From NCBI GenBank assembly GCA_013407085.1, contig JACCGJ010001439.1, positions 1 to 64,000 on the forward strand: a stretch of 64,000 bases of DNA, read 5' to 3'. Each line of letters begins with the position of its first letter. Within the stretch, counting starts at the first letter, position 1. Below are positions 18,000 through 29,634 of the stretch, piece by piece. Both the position numbers and the translations under genes were made by a program. Below the pieces are notes generated by a model. The model was not told where the DNA came from and ran no database searches. It saw only the letters and a program-made list of their open reading frames with translations. The stretch is from Atriophallophorus winterbourni. Lineage: Eukaryota; Platyhelminthes; Trematoda; Plagiorchiida; Microphallidae.

Positions 18000-19275
18000 A
18001 ATCATACAATCTCGAGCAACAGATGCCGCTTTTGAATCGTTAGGCCGGATTATATTCATTAGACGTTTTTTCGAATGATGAGGATATTTCGCAGGGCAAA
18101 CTGGCACACTGAACTGAGGATGCCTTAACTCAGTCCTTATCTCTGTTGCTCACACCATTTTTATTAGTGATATACGGGGGGCGGGTTTGAAATTTACCGG
18201 CGGTCTCCGCTAATTAACTTCGAAAATGTAACATAATAACAATTTTATTTTGTATCGGTATCAAAACACGCAGTTGTTTCATTTGCTTTGAAACATTTCC
18301 GATATTTGTAGTTTTTATATCAGTCATGTCTTAAAGAAAATTTCTTATTTATTACTGCAATAGACACTGAATCCTGCTAAGTCTGCTGCACATTTGACAT
18401 ACAATTCATGACGAACTCTTTCAGATGTGAGGATTCAAAATAGCAGCCGAGGCAAATGGATGGTTTTTCAACTTATAAATGACATTAAAGGTGCTGGTGG
18501 TTTCCGCATTGAAGTAGTATCACATATTGAGCAGTGGAATCTAAGTCCTTTGAACTTTGTGACTTGCATCTTCTCTAAAAGGCCCATCGGATTTGTTCGT
18601 AACAACAATATATCCATCGGGTCAAACGAACTCACCAGACTGTACAGGCTCTGTGATACCAATATTTTGCATTCCGCATCTGGATTATTGTGTCTAATCT
18701 CAGTACCCTAACTACAAAGAGAACATCGTTCTTATAGAAAACCTACAGCTTTTCGCAACACGCACGATTCTTGGTCAGCGATGGAAAACGTACGCTGGAT
18801 GCCTGAAGCCTCTCGATCTTATTTCTTATAGGCTCCATCGTTTGAAACGTGACTCAGTAGAAACCTCCGAGATCTTGTAGGGTTTGAGTGGCGTTCCAAC
18901 GAACGACTTCTTTACCTAAACTCCCGAACTGGGCACTCCGGGCAATTAACAGTTCAGTTCAGTTTAGTTTGCACAGGACAGTATGTGGCTAACAAGCCAA
19001 TCGAGCGTCCAGAATTTCTTTTGGCGGAAAGCTGCAGAGAAGCACCCACTACTGCCAAAACGTTCATTCTTTTTGTCTATTTGAAATCATCGCCGATCGC
19101 GAAGCCAAGAGATTATCCGGGTTGAACTTAGGAAGCACCGCGTTATAGCGATGCTGAGAAGCGATGACATCTGAACCCCAAGAAAGAATGTTCAGCTTTA
19201 CGGGGTAAATTGATTGAACAATTTTTCAAAAAAATTGTATCTAGCAGTTCCGTCTCAAGTTTAAAGCAGGGTTTG
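18000..19275 (+). repeat. Right arm of the 1.28-kb inverted repeat
   Basis: It mirrors 13381-14659. The arm is continuous at its outer end with the minus-strand LINE at 19165-21700, while the left arm holds only a short piece of that LINE. This suggests the right arm is the original and the left arm the inverted duplicate. It contains the plus-strand copy of the 94-codon thumb relic at 18427-18711. Confidence 0.9.
18427..18960 (+). pseudogene. CR1-like RT thumb relic in the right arm
   Basis: The 94-codon frame at 18427-18711 is identical in protein sequence to the one in the left arm. It is followed, after a stop, by ..RTILGQRWKTYAGCLKPLD.. and ..LHRLKRDSVETSEIL. The perfect conservation reflects recent duplication, not protein selection. 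Confidence 0.5.
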
Positions 19276-21700
19276 CTGCGAAGGCAGAGCAAAGAAAATG
19301 CCAAAAAGCGTGAAAGCAAGAATACCCCCTTGTTTGACGCCTCGGGGGATTCCAAAGGCTTCTGAGCTGAAACCGTTAAAATGGACTAAGCCCTTCATGT
19401 CTGAGTGGAACGAAATAACGAGTTTGAGCAGTCTGGGGCAGCCTATCGAACTAAACATTTTGAAAACACCATCATTGCTGACGTAGTGGAATGCCTTCGT
19501 TAAATCAATAAATCAGCGTTTAATGGCATACGCTGTTCCCGACACTTTTCTTGAAGTTGTCTCAGGGAGAAGATCATGTCAACGATTGATCTTCCCTTGC
19601 GGAAGCCACATTGAGATTAGGAGTAAATTCTATTAGCTAAAACTTGCAACCAGATCTGTAAGAATTCAGCAACCAATTTGCTAACAAAATTCAGAAGTGA
19701 GATTCCTCTGTAATGGTTGCAGTCGCCTCTGTCTCTGTTATCCTTAATAGCGTCATGATCATTGTGTCTCGCATCTCTTGTGGGACACACTCCTCCTGCC
19801 AGCACTAAAGAAGTAAATGGTTAATAGGTTGTAATAATGCTGTTTTACAGCATTTGATGAGCTTAGGTGGAATTCCGTCACCACCAGGAGACTTCACATT
19901 CGCTGAGCGGTCGATTGCCTTATTGATCTCATCAAGAGTATAGGGAGTATCTAGATATTTAATAGCCGGCAACCACTCGACATTTTCAAGTACATTCGGT
20001 AAAACCGTACCTTCTCTAGAGTAGAGAGAGGTGAAGTGCTCTACCAATCTTTCCATCTGCTGAATTTTGTCCACAATTGGGTCACCAGATACAGACTTGA
20101 TGGAAGCCGTTTTAAGTTTGTTTGGACCAATGGCTACCTTGATCTCATTATACATACCGTGAAAATTTCGAGTATCCGCAGCTTTTTGAATACTGAGGCT
20201 AATTTCAGTCCAATAGTCATTTGCACATCGTCTTGCAGTCTGTTAGACCTTATTTCTAGCGGATCTTAGAAGTCGTAAGTTTTCATCTGTTGGCATACCT
20301 CTAAACCTCAATAATGCTGAGCGTTTCTCATCCAACACAGCAGTCATCTCAGAAGCTTTTGCTTCGAATCAGTCGCTCGTTCGAGCTTTCTTCGGACCGA
20401 AAGTGGAAAGTGCGACTCGGCAGATGCAGTTTTTTATCGATTCCCAGTTTTCTGAAGCAGATTCGAGTTGGGTTGTCTTGTTAAACTCGGATGTGAAGGC
20501 TTTTGCAAATCGCGCAATTAGATTAGGTTCGCACATGCTAATAACTTCTATCCAGTCTTAGCAGACAATTTGGTGCCGTGAAATCTCATGTGGGGAAGCT
20601 TCAGTTTCGCACAAACCAGTAAATGATCACTGTCGCAGTCTGCGCTTTGATATGATCCGATAAAAAATACGCTTTTTGTATTAGTGCGCCTAACAAGAAT
20701 AAGATGGAGCTGATGCCAATGCTTAGAGCGAGAATGTTTCCAGGAGACCGTATGCTGTGATTTTGTTTCGAAGAAAGTGTTACTGGCACAAAGACTGAAC
20801 TGTGTGCACAATTCTAAAAGACTTCGTCCATTTTAATTGGTTTTACCTACACCGAACCTCCCGAGAATGTTTTGCCAAGACTCGTTATCTGCACCAACTC
20901 TAGCATTGAAATCACCCAATACAACTACGCAGTTTTTTGTGGCACGTTTTTAAGAACTGTTGCTAGGTTGTGATGAAAAGCTTCTTTTCAGCAGGCGTCG
21001 CAGAAAGCGTCGGTGCATAAATGTTGACCAGCGTAATGGTACCAGTAATGCACTTCAGATTTACAGTCCAAATCCATTGGCTCCCACTGCTGCTCGGTTC
21101 TGTTGCTTTTAATAGGTCTTTTCGAACGGCAAACCCAACGCCATGCAGTCCAGGCTCATCTAAACCCCTTCCTTTGTAAAAGATGTGTAATATCTTTCTG
21201 TTAGTATACCAGTGTCTGGTAATCGCGTCTCTTGCAGGGCAGCCACGTCGAAATTCAGTCTCTTTGGCTCATTGTCAATCACAGCAGATTTTCTTACGCC
21301 TCTGTTATTTGAGACGTCGTCATGAAATATAGGAAGCAAGGACCAGTGTTCCAGGTCCCCAGTTTCAAAAATGACATTTTAGTAGTTCGTTTCGCTTTTG
21401 TGGAAAAACAGAATGCTTGTCGGTTGATTCTCAATCCCCATGCACCCAAAGATGAAACCAGACCATGGCGAGACGGCACCATATTGGCTCGGGGCTGCCT
21501 AGCTTGAGGCAGGCGGTAGCCGTCCAATGAGACTTGAAAGTCTCTCCCAGCGTCGAAAGCAGCCCCAGGCACTAAGCTCTACGCCAATCGAGCCGTAGCT
21601 TTTAACCGGTATCTGCTGCTTCCTGTGTTATTATCCGCAGAAGCGAATGGAGTGTCCTGTCCATTGGTGCGTTGTGATGCACGCTAGGGAAGTTTAATAT
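19165..21700 (-). mobile_element. Non-LTR retrotransposon (GVKQG/LFGIFFA type), decayed
   Basis: Minus-strand pieces in order: an endonuclease start near 21400 (..KMSFLKLGTWNT..); endonuclease remains at 20548-21300 including DSDHLLVCAKLKLP; the linker and RT entry at 19805-20155 (DKIQQMERLVEHFTSLYSRE, PGGDGIPPKLIKCCKTALL); DCNHYRGISLLNFVSKLVAEF at about 19640-19730; and GFSSEAFGIPRGVKQGG with FTLFGIFFALP at 19270-19400. This motif set is distinct from the CR1-like and RTE copies. I do not assign a clade. The YADD box and the rest of the RT are lost at the palindrome junction. Many stops are present. Confidence 0.7.
19805..20155 (-). pseudogene. Linker/RT-entry fragment of the GVKQG-type LINE
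   Basis: This 116-codon open stretch carries the segment that precedes the RT fingers: KTASIKSVSGDPIVDKIQQM, YTLDEINKAIDRSANVKSPG and GDGIPPKLIKCCKTALLQPI. A diverged second copy of the same segment is at 22554-22829. Confidence 0.65.
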
Positions 21701-21899
21701 GGAGAACTAGCTTTTGCCCACGCAGCAAGTGCTCCCTCTCCACGGCACCACAGGAACCAAAGTAACAGTTAGGCTGATATTTTCGGACAACGATGCCGTC
21801 GCAGGAGTTGGCAGGGCGAAGTTGAATAAAACTTAGGACTTAGATTAAGATTTGTCGGTGGAGAATGATGGACCATTTATATGGCCCTATTCGTATAGC

Positions 21900-24000
21900 G
21901 CAGATAAATCTGTGTTTAATCTGGCTATATGAGTGTTTTATCTTTGAATTGACAAGAAATAACAACCTTCAGGTCATCAGCAAACATGAATAATTTACAA
22001 TTGGTAATGACAGTATGTATATCGTTTTTATATAGGAGAAGAAGTAATTGTCTATTACACGTCTTTTATTATACAATCCGGGGTTGGCTTGGTACTCGAT
22101 CTATGACAATCGACCTCTACACAGTAGATGCAGTCCGTAAGGAAGGAAATAAAACAAGACAGAAGCTTGCCTTCTATACCATATTATATTGGGTTTGATA
22201 ATAACAATTTGAGTGGTACTGTGTGAAAAGGGAGATTCATCTGTAATGGTTGCAGTCGCCTCTGAAACCCTTATTTTTAATTGGCTTGATGATCTTTGTG
22301 TCTCACATCGCTTGTGAGATACACTCCTTATGTCAGCACTGAAGGAGCAAATGTTTCATAGGCTTAATAATGCTGTTCTACAGCATAAGATTTGCTTAGG
22401 TGACATTCTGTCGTCACCAGGGGCCTCTTCATTTGCTAAGCGGTCCATTGCCCTATTTAGCTAATCAATGGAAGTGGAAGTATTTAAATATTCCTTGGTT
22501 GGAAACCTTTCAATATTTTGAAGTGCATGCGTTAAAACTTTACTCTCCCTAAATTAGAGAGAAGAGGAATTTCCTAGCCATCTTTTCATCTGCTGAGTTT
22601 TGTCGACAATCGGCTTATCAGATACAGACTTAATGAGAGTAGTTTTAAATTTGTTTGAACCAAAGGCTCTCTTGATCTCATCAAACATGCCGTGAAAATT
22701 TCCACTATCCGCAGCTTTTTGGATACCGATGCAAATTTCAGTCCAATAGTCATTTGCACATCCTCTTGCAACATGTTGTACCTTATTTATAGCTGCGCTT
22801 AGAAGTCTTAAAGTTTCATTTGTTGGCATAAATTTCGTATATCCTACAAGATTTGGTTGTATGGTCTAATTATTAAAACAGACAAGTTATGCAGGATATT
22901 TTATTAAGAAACCTGTGCTGTAACTTAGAAAAGATACTAGGTGTGATATGTGGTACTAGAGCTTTAATTAAGATTTTTTCAAGTAATATCGACAAGAAAT
23001 CATAATGGTGTATTACTCCGTAATTTGTGACAATGAGTTTCGAACCAGATTTGTATCTGGGTAAAAGAATTGAATGTTCCATTCTGCTGGGAAGGTAACT
23101 GAGTCAATTAATACGTTAAATAATTCAGCAAAAAAGTTGGAGATCTTTGCCATCCATTTTGCAAATATGTGGAGGCAAGCCTGCAATGTCCGGCTAAATA
23201 CTTACTGCTGCTTGCGCACATATTTTTACTTATGTCATCTAAGTTTATACTTAAACTATTCAGTGTGTCATGTGAGCGAGGTTGGCTGGTTGCATAAGCA
23301 TAAACACAGTTTGCGTTGTTGTAAGTATAGAAGAAAGTCTTCGCAGATGGGTTCGGGGGCACTAATAATTTCAGCACTTCAAGAATTTTGATTTTTGTCA
23401 ATATAATCTATGCTTTCAGCTGAAGTTGATGATCGTGACATGAATAGTTTGTTCATTGATTTTAAATTGTCCTGATTTAACACGGTTTTGTTATCATCAG
23501 CTCTAAGTGCGTTGTCTGAGGTGCACTTGTGGTCGCTTGATAGTTCATTGGAGCGATGAATATCAAAGATATGACGCGTTACTGTGGCAATTGATTTCAT
23601 CTCTGCTATTTTCTTTTCTATTTACTAACCCTGGATAGTTTTGTACGTCTGATGTGCTTGGATGGAGTTTTTGGGATCTAAGTCAATATTTTTAAATGGA
23701 ATTTTGAAGAAATCATCGTGAAATCACTTGACAGGAAACAGTGGTTCCAGTTCTTCATCTTAACAAATTTTGAGAGCAAATTCAAGTTTGAGCCATTGAC
23801 ATATGACATATAAATGTTAGGAGAAGAAGTGGCACATAGTATCTGGAATGACAATATTTTATGGTCGTTATTAAGAAACGGAGGAATTATTTCTAATTTA
23901 GATGAGGATAGGTTCAGTGTGAAGACCACGTCTAGAATATTGGCATTTCTTGTAGGTATATCAATAAATTGTTGATATGTCGCGCGTGGTTTTAAAACGG
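21900..24000 (-). mobile_element. CR1-like family, copy B, interrupted by a GVKQG-type fragment
   Basis: Minus-strand pieces match copy A: endonuclease C-terminus at 23678-23929 (VFTLN.., NNDHKILSFQILCATSS), linker at 23108-23600, and RT entry at 22873-23082 (..LPRYKSGSKLIVTNYG, FLSILLEKILIKALV). Then, after a foreign segment at 22200-22860, come YGIEGKLLSC.., IYCVEVDCHRSS and FMFADDLKVV at about 22195-21960. All frames are broken. Confidence 0.7.
22200..22860 (-). mobile_element. GVKQG-type LINE fragment inside copy B
   Basis: The frame at 22554-22829 (..CANDYWTEICIGIQKAADSG, FDEIKRAFGSNKFK, KPIVDKTQQMKRW) is a relative of 19805-20230. The sequence down to 22230 continues with remains of ..GDCNHYR. 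It sits exactly where copy B should carry the IDFSKAF region of its RT, about 145 bases of which are missing. It is therefore an insertion with deletion or a recombination scar. Confidence 0.6.
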
Positions 24001-24272
24001 TACGTCATTCTCAAATATTTCATAATCACCAATACTTTTATTTTTTATCTCGCAATCTTTTGGCTTATATTCAAAATTATACTATTTTAATCATGTATAC
24101 TAAAACATCGATCTCAAGGAAAATTATTCTACGTAAAATTCTCAAGTCTTAAAACTGCTCCAATTATTTTGATCAGAACACTTCTGTCATTCTAAATAAA
24201 CTAAGGACGGTTGAATCCGAATTATTTTAAATTCGGAAGAACAACCTTTTTGTTATTTAGGTTGGCAAAACT

Positions 24273-24674
24273 TTGCAATCATTTACTATCCTCTTGGATG
24301 ATAATTCAAGCATCAATAAGGATATACTCCAAAAAACTAACACGTTCATTGAATCAAGTGTTACTGAAATTCGACGAAGATCTAAAAATGTTATATTGTT
24401 TATTATAGATGATAGATATCCTTCTCACGATCTGAAAACTGCTATTTGTTACACTTATAGCTTCCTATTAGATAGTGCTACGTTAACACGCTTAAGGGAA
24501 ATTAAATCTTGGAAATGTTGTCCAATCTTATTACAATTCAGTGACGAAAGCATTGCATCACACATCTTAGAACATAAGAATGTTATCAAATCGATTCCCA
24601 GATTTGGAAATGCCTTTATTAAACCTGATCTTACACCATTGCAATGGAGTTTCAGGTTTAACAGCGTACCGTGA
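24273..24674 (+). pseudogene. Copy C ORF1
   Basis: This 133-codon stretch shares the ORF1 signature of copy A: PILLQFSDESIASHILEH and KSIPRFGNAFIKPDLTPLQ, preceded by ..DDRYPSHDLKTAI... Translation in another frame to about 24970 shows a Pro/Ser/Asn-rich tail comparable to copy A. Where all three copies can be compared (A, C, D), the same LKxx...KSIPxF...KPDxTPxQ framework is kept. Confidence 0.6.
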
Positions 24675-25259
24675 CTACTCAAGTTTTCAACGAATCTTCC
24701 AGCAATGAAAATAAAAACGATGAAATTGGATGAGGTATCAAAAAAGCTAAATGCACCTCCAACTATGCTTTCTCCAATCAATAAATCAACACAACTCAGT
24801 ATACCATCCAAGAGTATCACATCTCTGTTAAGAAAAAGAACCTTATTACTTAAGCTTCGACAAAATAGCGCCTTATTGCCTGCCTCAACTCCTATAATGA
24901 ATTCTTCACATATTAACAACATGAATACTCTTAATTTTATTCGACATATTATGCACCACTCTAATGAGTATTAAATGGTTATGCATAACCCATTAGATCA
25001 GAACTTTCCATGGCAGCTCCAATGACGCACTCCACGATGCGTAACCCCATTTTTGATTTATCCAAACACATCACCGCCTTTTCATCCTAGTAGCTGTCCC
25101 TTGACACACCTTTCCCGCATTTGAACTCATTTTCCTCTCAGCCTTCTATGTTCCCCTACTCAAACATGAATCATTTTTTAATCCCTCCACGAAAGTTTTT
25201 AACATAAACCATCCTGCATCACATAATGATCAATTACACACTAAGCCATTCTTCACCCA

Positions 25260-25900
25260 TCGCCCATCATCTCTTCAATTTATTCTTATTAATGCTCGAT
25301 CCATAACTAACAAGCTATTAGCTTTACGTTCATATATTCTTTCTAACCCCGCTAATATTATTCTAATAACTGAATCGTGGACAAAATAGAACAATCAGAC
25401 TCTGAAGAGTTGATTCTAAACTATCAAATTTTTAGGAGGTAGCAAGGTGGGTGCCTTGTTTATGTTCACTCTGATATCAAGGCAAATATCATCATTTCAT
25501 CCGTCTTCGATCATATCGAAGATTCCATCTGGCTGACAAAACAAGATTCAGATCTCTCACTTGGTTGCATCTACTACACACCGGCTACGAATTTAACATC
25601 ACTTCAACGCTTGATCGATTTCTTCATGGCAGCCTCTCTTCACCCATACACACTATGAATTGATTGTAGTAGATTTTAACATGTCTACACTTAACTGGGT
25701 AGAAAGTACCGATAAAATTTCGAATTCGTTTTTCAATATCATGAAACTAATGGGTTATACACAGGTTTCTTCATAAACCAACGCGTTAGAACAATATTCT
25801 TGACCTTGTCTTCGCTTTAAATATCATACTATCATTTAAAGGCGATCATTATAATATATTGTTTGAAATGTCTTGCAATAATATAATACCTGATACTAAA
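25260..25900 (+). pseudogene. Copy C endonuclease remains
   Basis: Plus-strand pieces in three frames read LQFILINARSITNKLLALRS, ..NIILITESWTK, GGCLVYVHSDIKANIIIS, and SLGCIYYTPATNLTSLQRLI. Equivalent motifs are seen in copies A and D. The catalytic Glu in TESW is visible. The GDFN motif is eroded near 25670 (..VDFNMSTLNW). Confidence 0.6.
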
Positions 25901-26449
25901 AACCAACTATAATTAGTCATCTAAACTCGAAAATCTTTGTTAACCTCATTATGAACGAAGAATAAACTGATGTTTTACTTTCTAATAATCCTAATGTAAT
26001 TTCAGGAATATTCCATAATAAAATAGCGGAGTTACTACTGGAATCCACTACTAGACATGATAGACGCCGCAGACAGTAGAAAGTTCAAAATATAAAAAAG
26101 CATATTACTTACTTAACATCATGTGCTTGTAATAAGCGTGACATCTCTCTCCTGCGTGAATACGAACTATCAGAGACACTAGTACAAACTTTATACACAC
26201 ACTGATTTCTAATGAGTGTAAAACCTTTAATTCCCGTGAAAAACAGAAAGCATATTCTAAATAAATCAGCACTAGAACATCGGGAACTTTAGATGACATA
26301 AGCTACATCATTAAACGAAATGTATCTGGTAATGAGTAATAACTGAGCCTGGTGCTGCTTGTGAAGAATTTCTTATATTTTTCAACACATCTTATAATAA
26401 CAAATTAGGTAAGCTATTTATTAATAATACAAATATAGATAATTTATAC

Positions 26450-26975
26450 TTATACGGCATAAAAGGCTTTCAATATTTTTAGCTATAAAATTTTTTAAAG
26501 TGACATAACTTTTTTCTTGAGAATTTACTTTTCAGAATTGTTGAAATTCAACAAAATACACTCACAATTCTTGAAATGGAGATACCATTCATATCTCCGT
26601 GACCCGATGAAGTGAACTCCCTTCACGCTTATCTGCGTTTGAAGTTGCATTTGGAACAACATACATGAATAAATATTGCGATTCTGACATACCCAAACTG
26701 TAATTAACCCATTTCAATTAATTACAGTTGTATTCGTTAAAAACATGAACTTTCATCATTTATTTTTCCAACATTCTATCAATTTTATGTTTTAACAAGC
26801 TACCATCTGTAAAAATGTTATCCAACTATTTTTACGGTTGTTAACAAAAAATGTATTTATGTTTGACCTTAACATTTGTATAATTACCGTTTTATTTGAT
26901 GTACTTATTCATGAAAACAAATGGTCATGTATGGCATGACTTGGTGTATCCAAGATTATACATTATTATTATTAA
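26450..26975 (+). repeat. 520-bp interspersed repeat, copy 1, ending in (ATT)n
   Basis: It matches 33005-33570 at roughly three bases in four over its whole length and in the same orientation. Shared pieces include AAGGCTTTCA, TTGAGAATTTA, CCCAAACTGTAATTGACC-like runs, TGTTTGACCTTAACA, and TACATTATTATTATTA at the end. It has no coding capacity. It interrupts copy C between the linker and RT, where copy A has none. The (ATT)n tail suggests mobilisation by an RTE-type LINE. Confidence 0.65.
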
Positions 26976-26984
26976 ATCTTATTC

Positions 26985-28340
26985 AGATACGTTAGATGGC
27001 ATTACAATTAAACTCTCTGACATGTGTACAGTTTGTAAGCAAGTTGAAATCTCCTACAGACCTGACGAAACCTTTTTCGTACCAGCAGTTTGCAAAATGT
27101 TATCTGAAGACTTCTTGATAATATTTAATCACTTCAATGCATTCATCAAATCAGGAACCTTTCCCTCAGAATTGAAACATCCAGTTGTTATACCTAGACA
27201 CAAGTCCGGATCACTACAAACAATTACCAATTATCGACACATTAATCACACACCATTTCTATCTAGAATATTTGAAAAGCTTGTAAGGTATACCTGGCAT
27301 ACCTGACACAAAACTATTTCATATCAAACCAGCAAAGAATTCTTAACAGAAAATCTTCCCTCACTTGCCAACTAGAATTTCGTAATTACGTTACACAATC
27401 ACTAGATTCAGGCCTAGGCGTCATTGTTGCACTCATTGATATTACTAAAGCCTTTGAAAGGGTCTCGCATAATATACTCATCGCAAAATTACCTGCTGTA
27501 GGTATTACTGGAAGCCTTCTTTCGTGATCTAAATCTTTTCTCACTGGTAGCACCTTCTTTGTAGACATAAATGGCTACCGTTAATGAAATTTGCCTATTC
27601 CGAGCGGAGTCATACAAGGATGCCTATAAGGTCAATTACTCTTTTTGATATTTATTAACGATACACTAACTGCCATAACCCATTGTAACCTAGTTTTGTT
27701 TGCAGATGATAGACAATTTGCGATAGCCTTCCTACATAACCAAACTAACGACTGTATATCGAAATTAAACCAATACCTGCTTGCTTTACTTCAATGGAGC
27801 ATTCGAAACGGTCTTGAGATTTCCACCAATAAATCCACTTTCATTAATTTTAAATGTAATATTCGGAACGATTCGATCTTCTCGAATAATACACCACTTC
27901 AGCCAGCACAGTGTGTACGTGATGTGGGTTATCGATATTCTGAATCACTCTTATTTCATGAACAAATTTGTTACATGTTATCTAAAACAAAAAAGAATAT
28001 AGGTTTACTTCAAAATTTTATCTCTCAACCCCAGTACAAGCTAGAGCTTTACAAGTTACGTACACTGCCTTTCTTAGATTATTGCAATATTATATCTAGC
28101 AACATAAATTAGACTGATATTTATGCTTCAAAAGGCATTCAACGATCTCTCACACGATCCATTACCTCGAGTTCGAACAAGCATACCTATGAGGAAAGAT
28201 GTGAGATCCTATTATTGGGACCATTATGGTTTTGTAGAATACAACAAAATCTTGTACTTATTTTCAGAATATTGAAAAAAGATAAGTTCTACATTGATTT
28301 AAAATTAGATTTCAAGAAATCTGAAGTATATAACCTTCGC
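26985..28340 (+). pseudogene. Copy C RT and C-terminal domain
   Basis: Frames 26896-27306 and 27645-28112 and the intervening bases give ITIKLSDMCTVCKQVE, FPSELKHPVVIPRHKSGS, INHTPFLSRIFEKLV, ITKAFERVSHN, a damaged SGVIQG, VLFADDRQFAIAF, and the C-terminal YEERCEILLL... and LVLIFRILKKDKF. The FADD catalytic pair is intact, but at least three frame changes separate the pieces. Confidence 0.7.
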
Positions 28341-28411
28341 CATATAAACTAAATATCTACACCAAATATTCGCAATGGAGTACGAAAAGGTTTCTTCATT
28401 TCTAAATATTC

Positions 28412-28485
28412 TCTTCTTCTTCTGAATCGAAAGCAGAAGGGATAAAATCCCGTTTGAGCTTCATCACAGTAATAGACATGGATGA
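28412..28485 (-). mobile_element. Severely truncated 3' tail of the Perere-like CR1 family
   Basis: TCTTCTTCTTCTGAATCGAA through ..GACATGG is almost identical to the 3' end of the complete element at 28716-28790. The copy breaks off after about 75 bases and is followed by TGACTATTGACTATTGACTAT, a short tandem repeat. It is a typical 5'-truncated LINE insertion. Positions 28486-28715 are unassigned. Confidence 0.6.
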
Positions 28486-28771
28486 CTATTGACTATTGAC
28501 TATCTTCCACGTAACGGGAGCACTGGTTTTTACCACAGGTACACTTATTCCCGTCAGTTTCATTGATGTTTATTTTGGTTGATTTTGTCCCTTTAGAAGA
28601 TCGAGAGATGTCACTACGACGATTCATAAGTGGATAGTTTAACGAAAAACTAGAAAATTATCACGTCGGAGGACATTCAAACCGCGCGCGGTTGTTCGCA
28701 TCGATATTCAAGGATGTCTTCTTCTTCTTCTGAATCGAAAGCAGAAGGGATAAAATCCCGTTTAAGCTTTA

Positions 28772-29398
28772 TCACAGTAATTGACATGGGTGACTTCTGT
28801 TGACAAGGCAAACCCTGAGAGTAGAGCAACACCACTGTATCACTCCGGGGATGAAGTCCATCCGTCTCAACAAATGCTGATCCAACGCGCTTTTGAATAG
28901 CAGTTTAGATGGTAGAGACAGGAGCCCTTTCGGGTGAGAGTTCCAAGTGTTCACCAACCGCGTGGATAGCGTGCTCGCATTACTCAGCTCCAGCCTTCTA
29001 GGCTTCTGCAACTTAAAGTCATGTCCACGAGTCCTCGACTCACCTACTAATCGGAAGTACTGGAGGAACTCGTCTCCATATTGACCGAGAAGAATACGGC
29101 GTGTCAGAAGCAGGTCATATCTTTCCCTTCGAAGCTCTAGGGGGTAGAGTTTCAGCAAGCTCCTCCTATCCTCGTACGCGAGTTGGCGCATTCCACAAAC
29201 CATCTTAGTGCCCCTCCTTTGTACCCTCTCCAATGAGTCGCATTCGCCTTTGGACTGAGGAAATGCAACAGGTAGCCCATATTCCAACAGAGGACGAATG
29301 TAGACAGAGAAAAGTGTCTGGAACATTTGCGGGGTAATGGACGCAAAGGAACGCCGAATGCCCAGAGCATCCTGGTAGCGCTGCCTATTCTCCGACAA
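28772..29398 (-). pseudogene. Perere-like ORF2 C-terminal domain (208 codons, shifted frame)
   Basis: It contains FSVYIRPLLEYGLPV, ERVQRRGTKMVCGM, YPLELRRERYDLLLTRRILL and LSTRLVNTWN, the standard CR1 thumb and C-terminal signatures. It lies in a different frame from 29635-31530, so an indel near 29340-29400 separates it from the palm. Confidence 0.8.
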
Positions 29399-29634
29399 GT
29401 GTCAGCCTTCGACTTCAAGGAATCCATAACCAGAATCCCTAAGTCTTTTTCGACCGTCACCGCTCTAATAGGCTTACCTCCAATAAAGTATTCACCACCA
29501 GTGTCATCGGAGTTTATGCGCATGACCACTGTCTTGTCCTCATTGATAGGCAGTGACCAGCGATGTGTCCAACTGACTAAGTCATCAACTGCTTGTTGCA
29601 GTTGCTTGTGGCCATCGCAGGAACTGACAGAGGC

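Larger units (their letters stand above)
24211..28400 (+). mobile_element. CR1-like family, copy C (near full length, heavily mutated)
   Basis: Plus-strand order: ORF1 (24240-24960), endonuclease (25260-25900), linker, then a foreign 520-bp repeat (26450-26975), then RT (26985-27730) and C-terminal domain to about 28340. It gives the best view of this family's layout, about 3.7 kb without the insertion. Stops and frameshifts are frequent throughout. It ends next to a 3'-tail fragment of the Perere-like family at 28412. Confidence 0.75.

Noticed and set aside
13381..19275. DNA transposon with long terminal inverted repeats (Foldback- or Maverick-like)
   Set aside because: The interior encodes a CR1-like LINE and no transposase, no target duplication is seen at the outer ends, and the right arm continues into a LINE.
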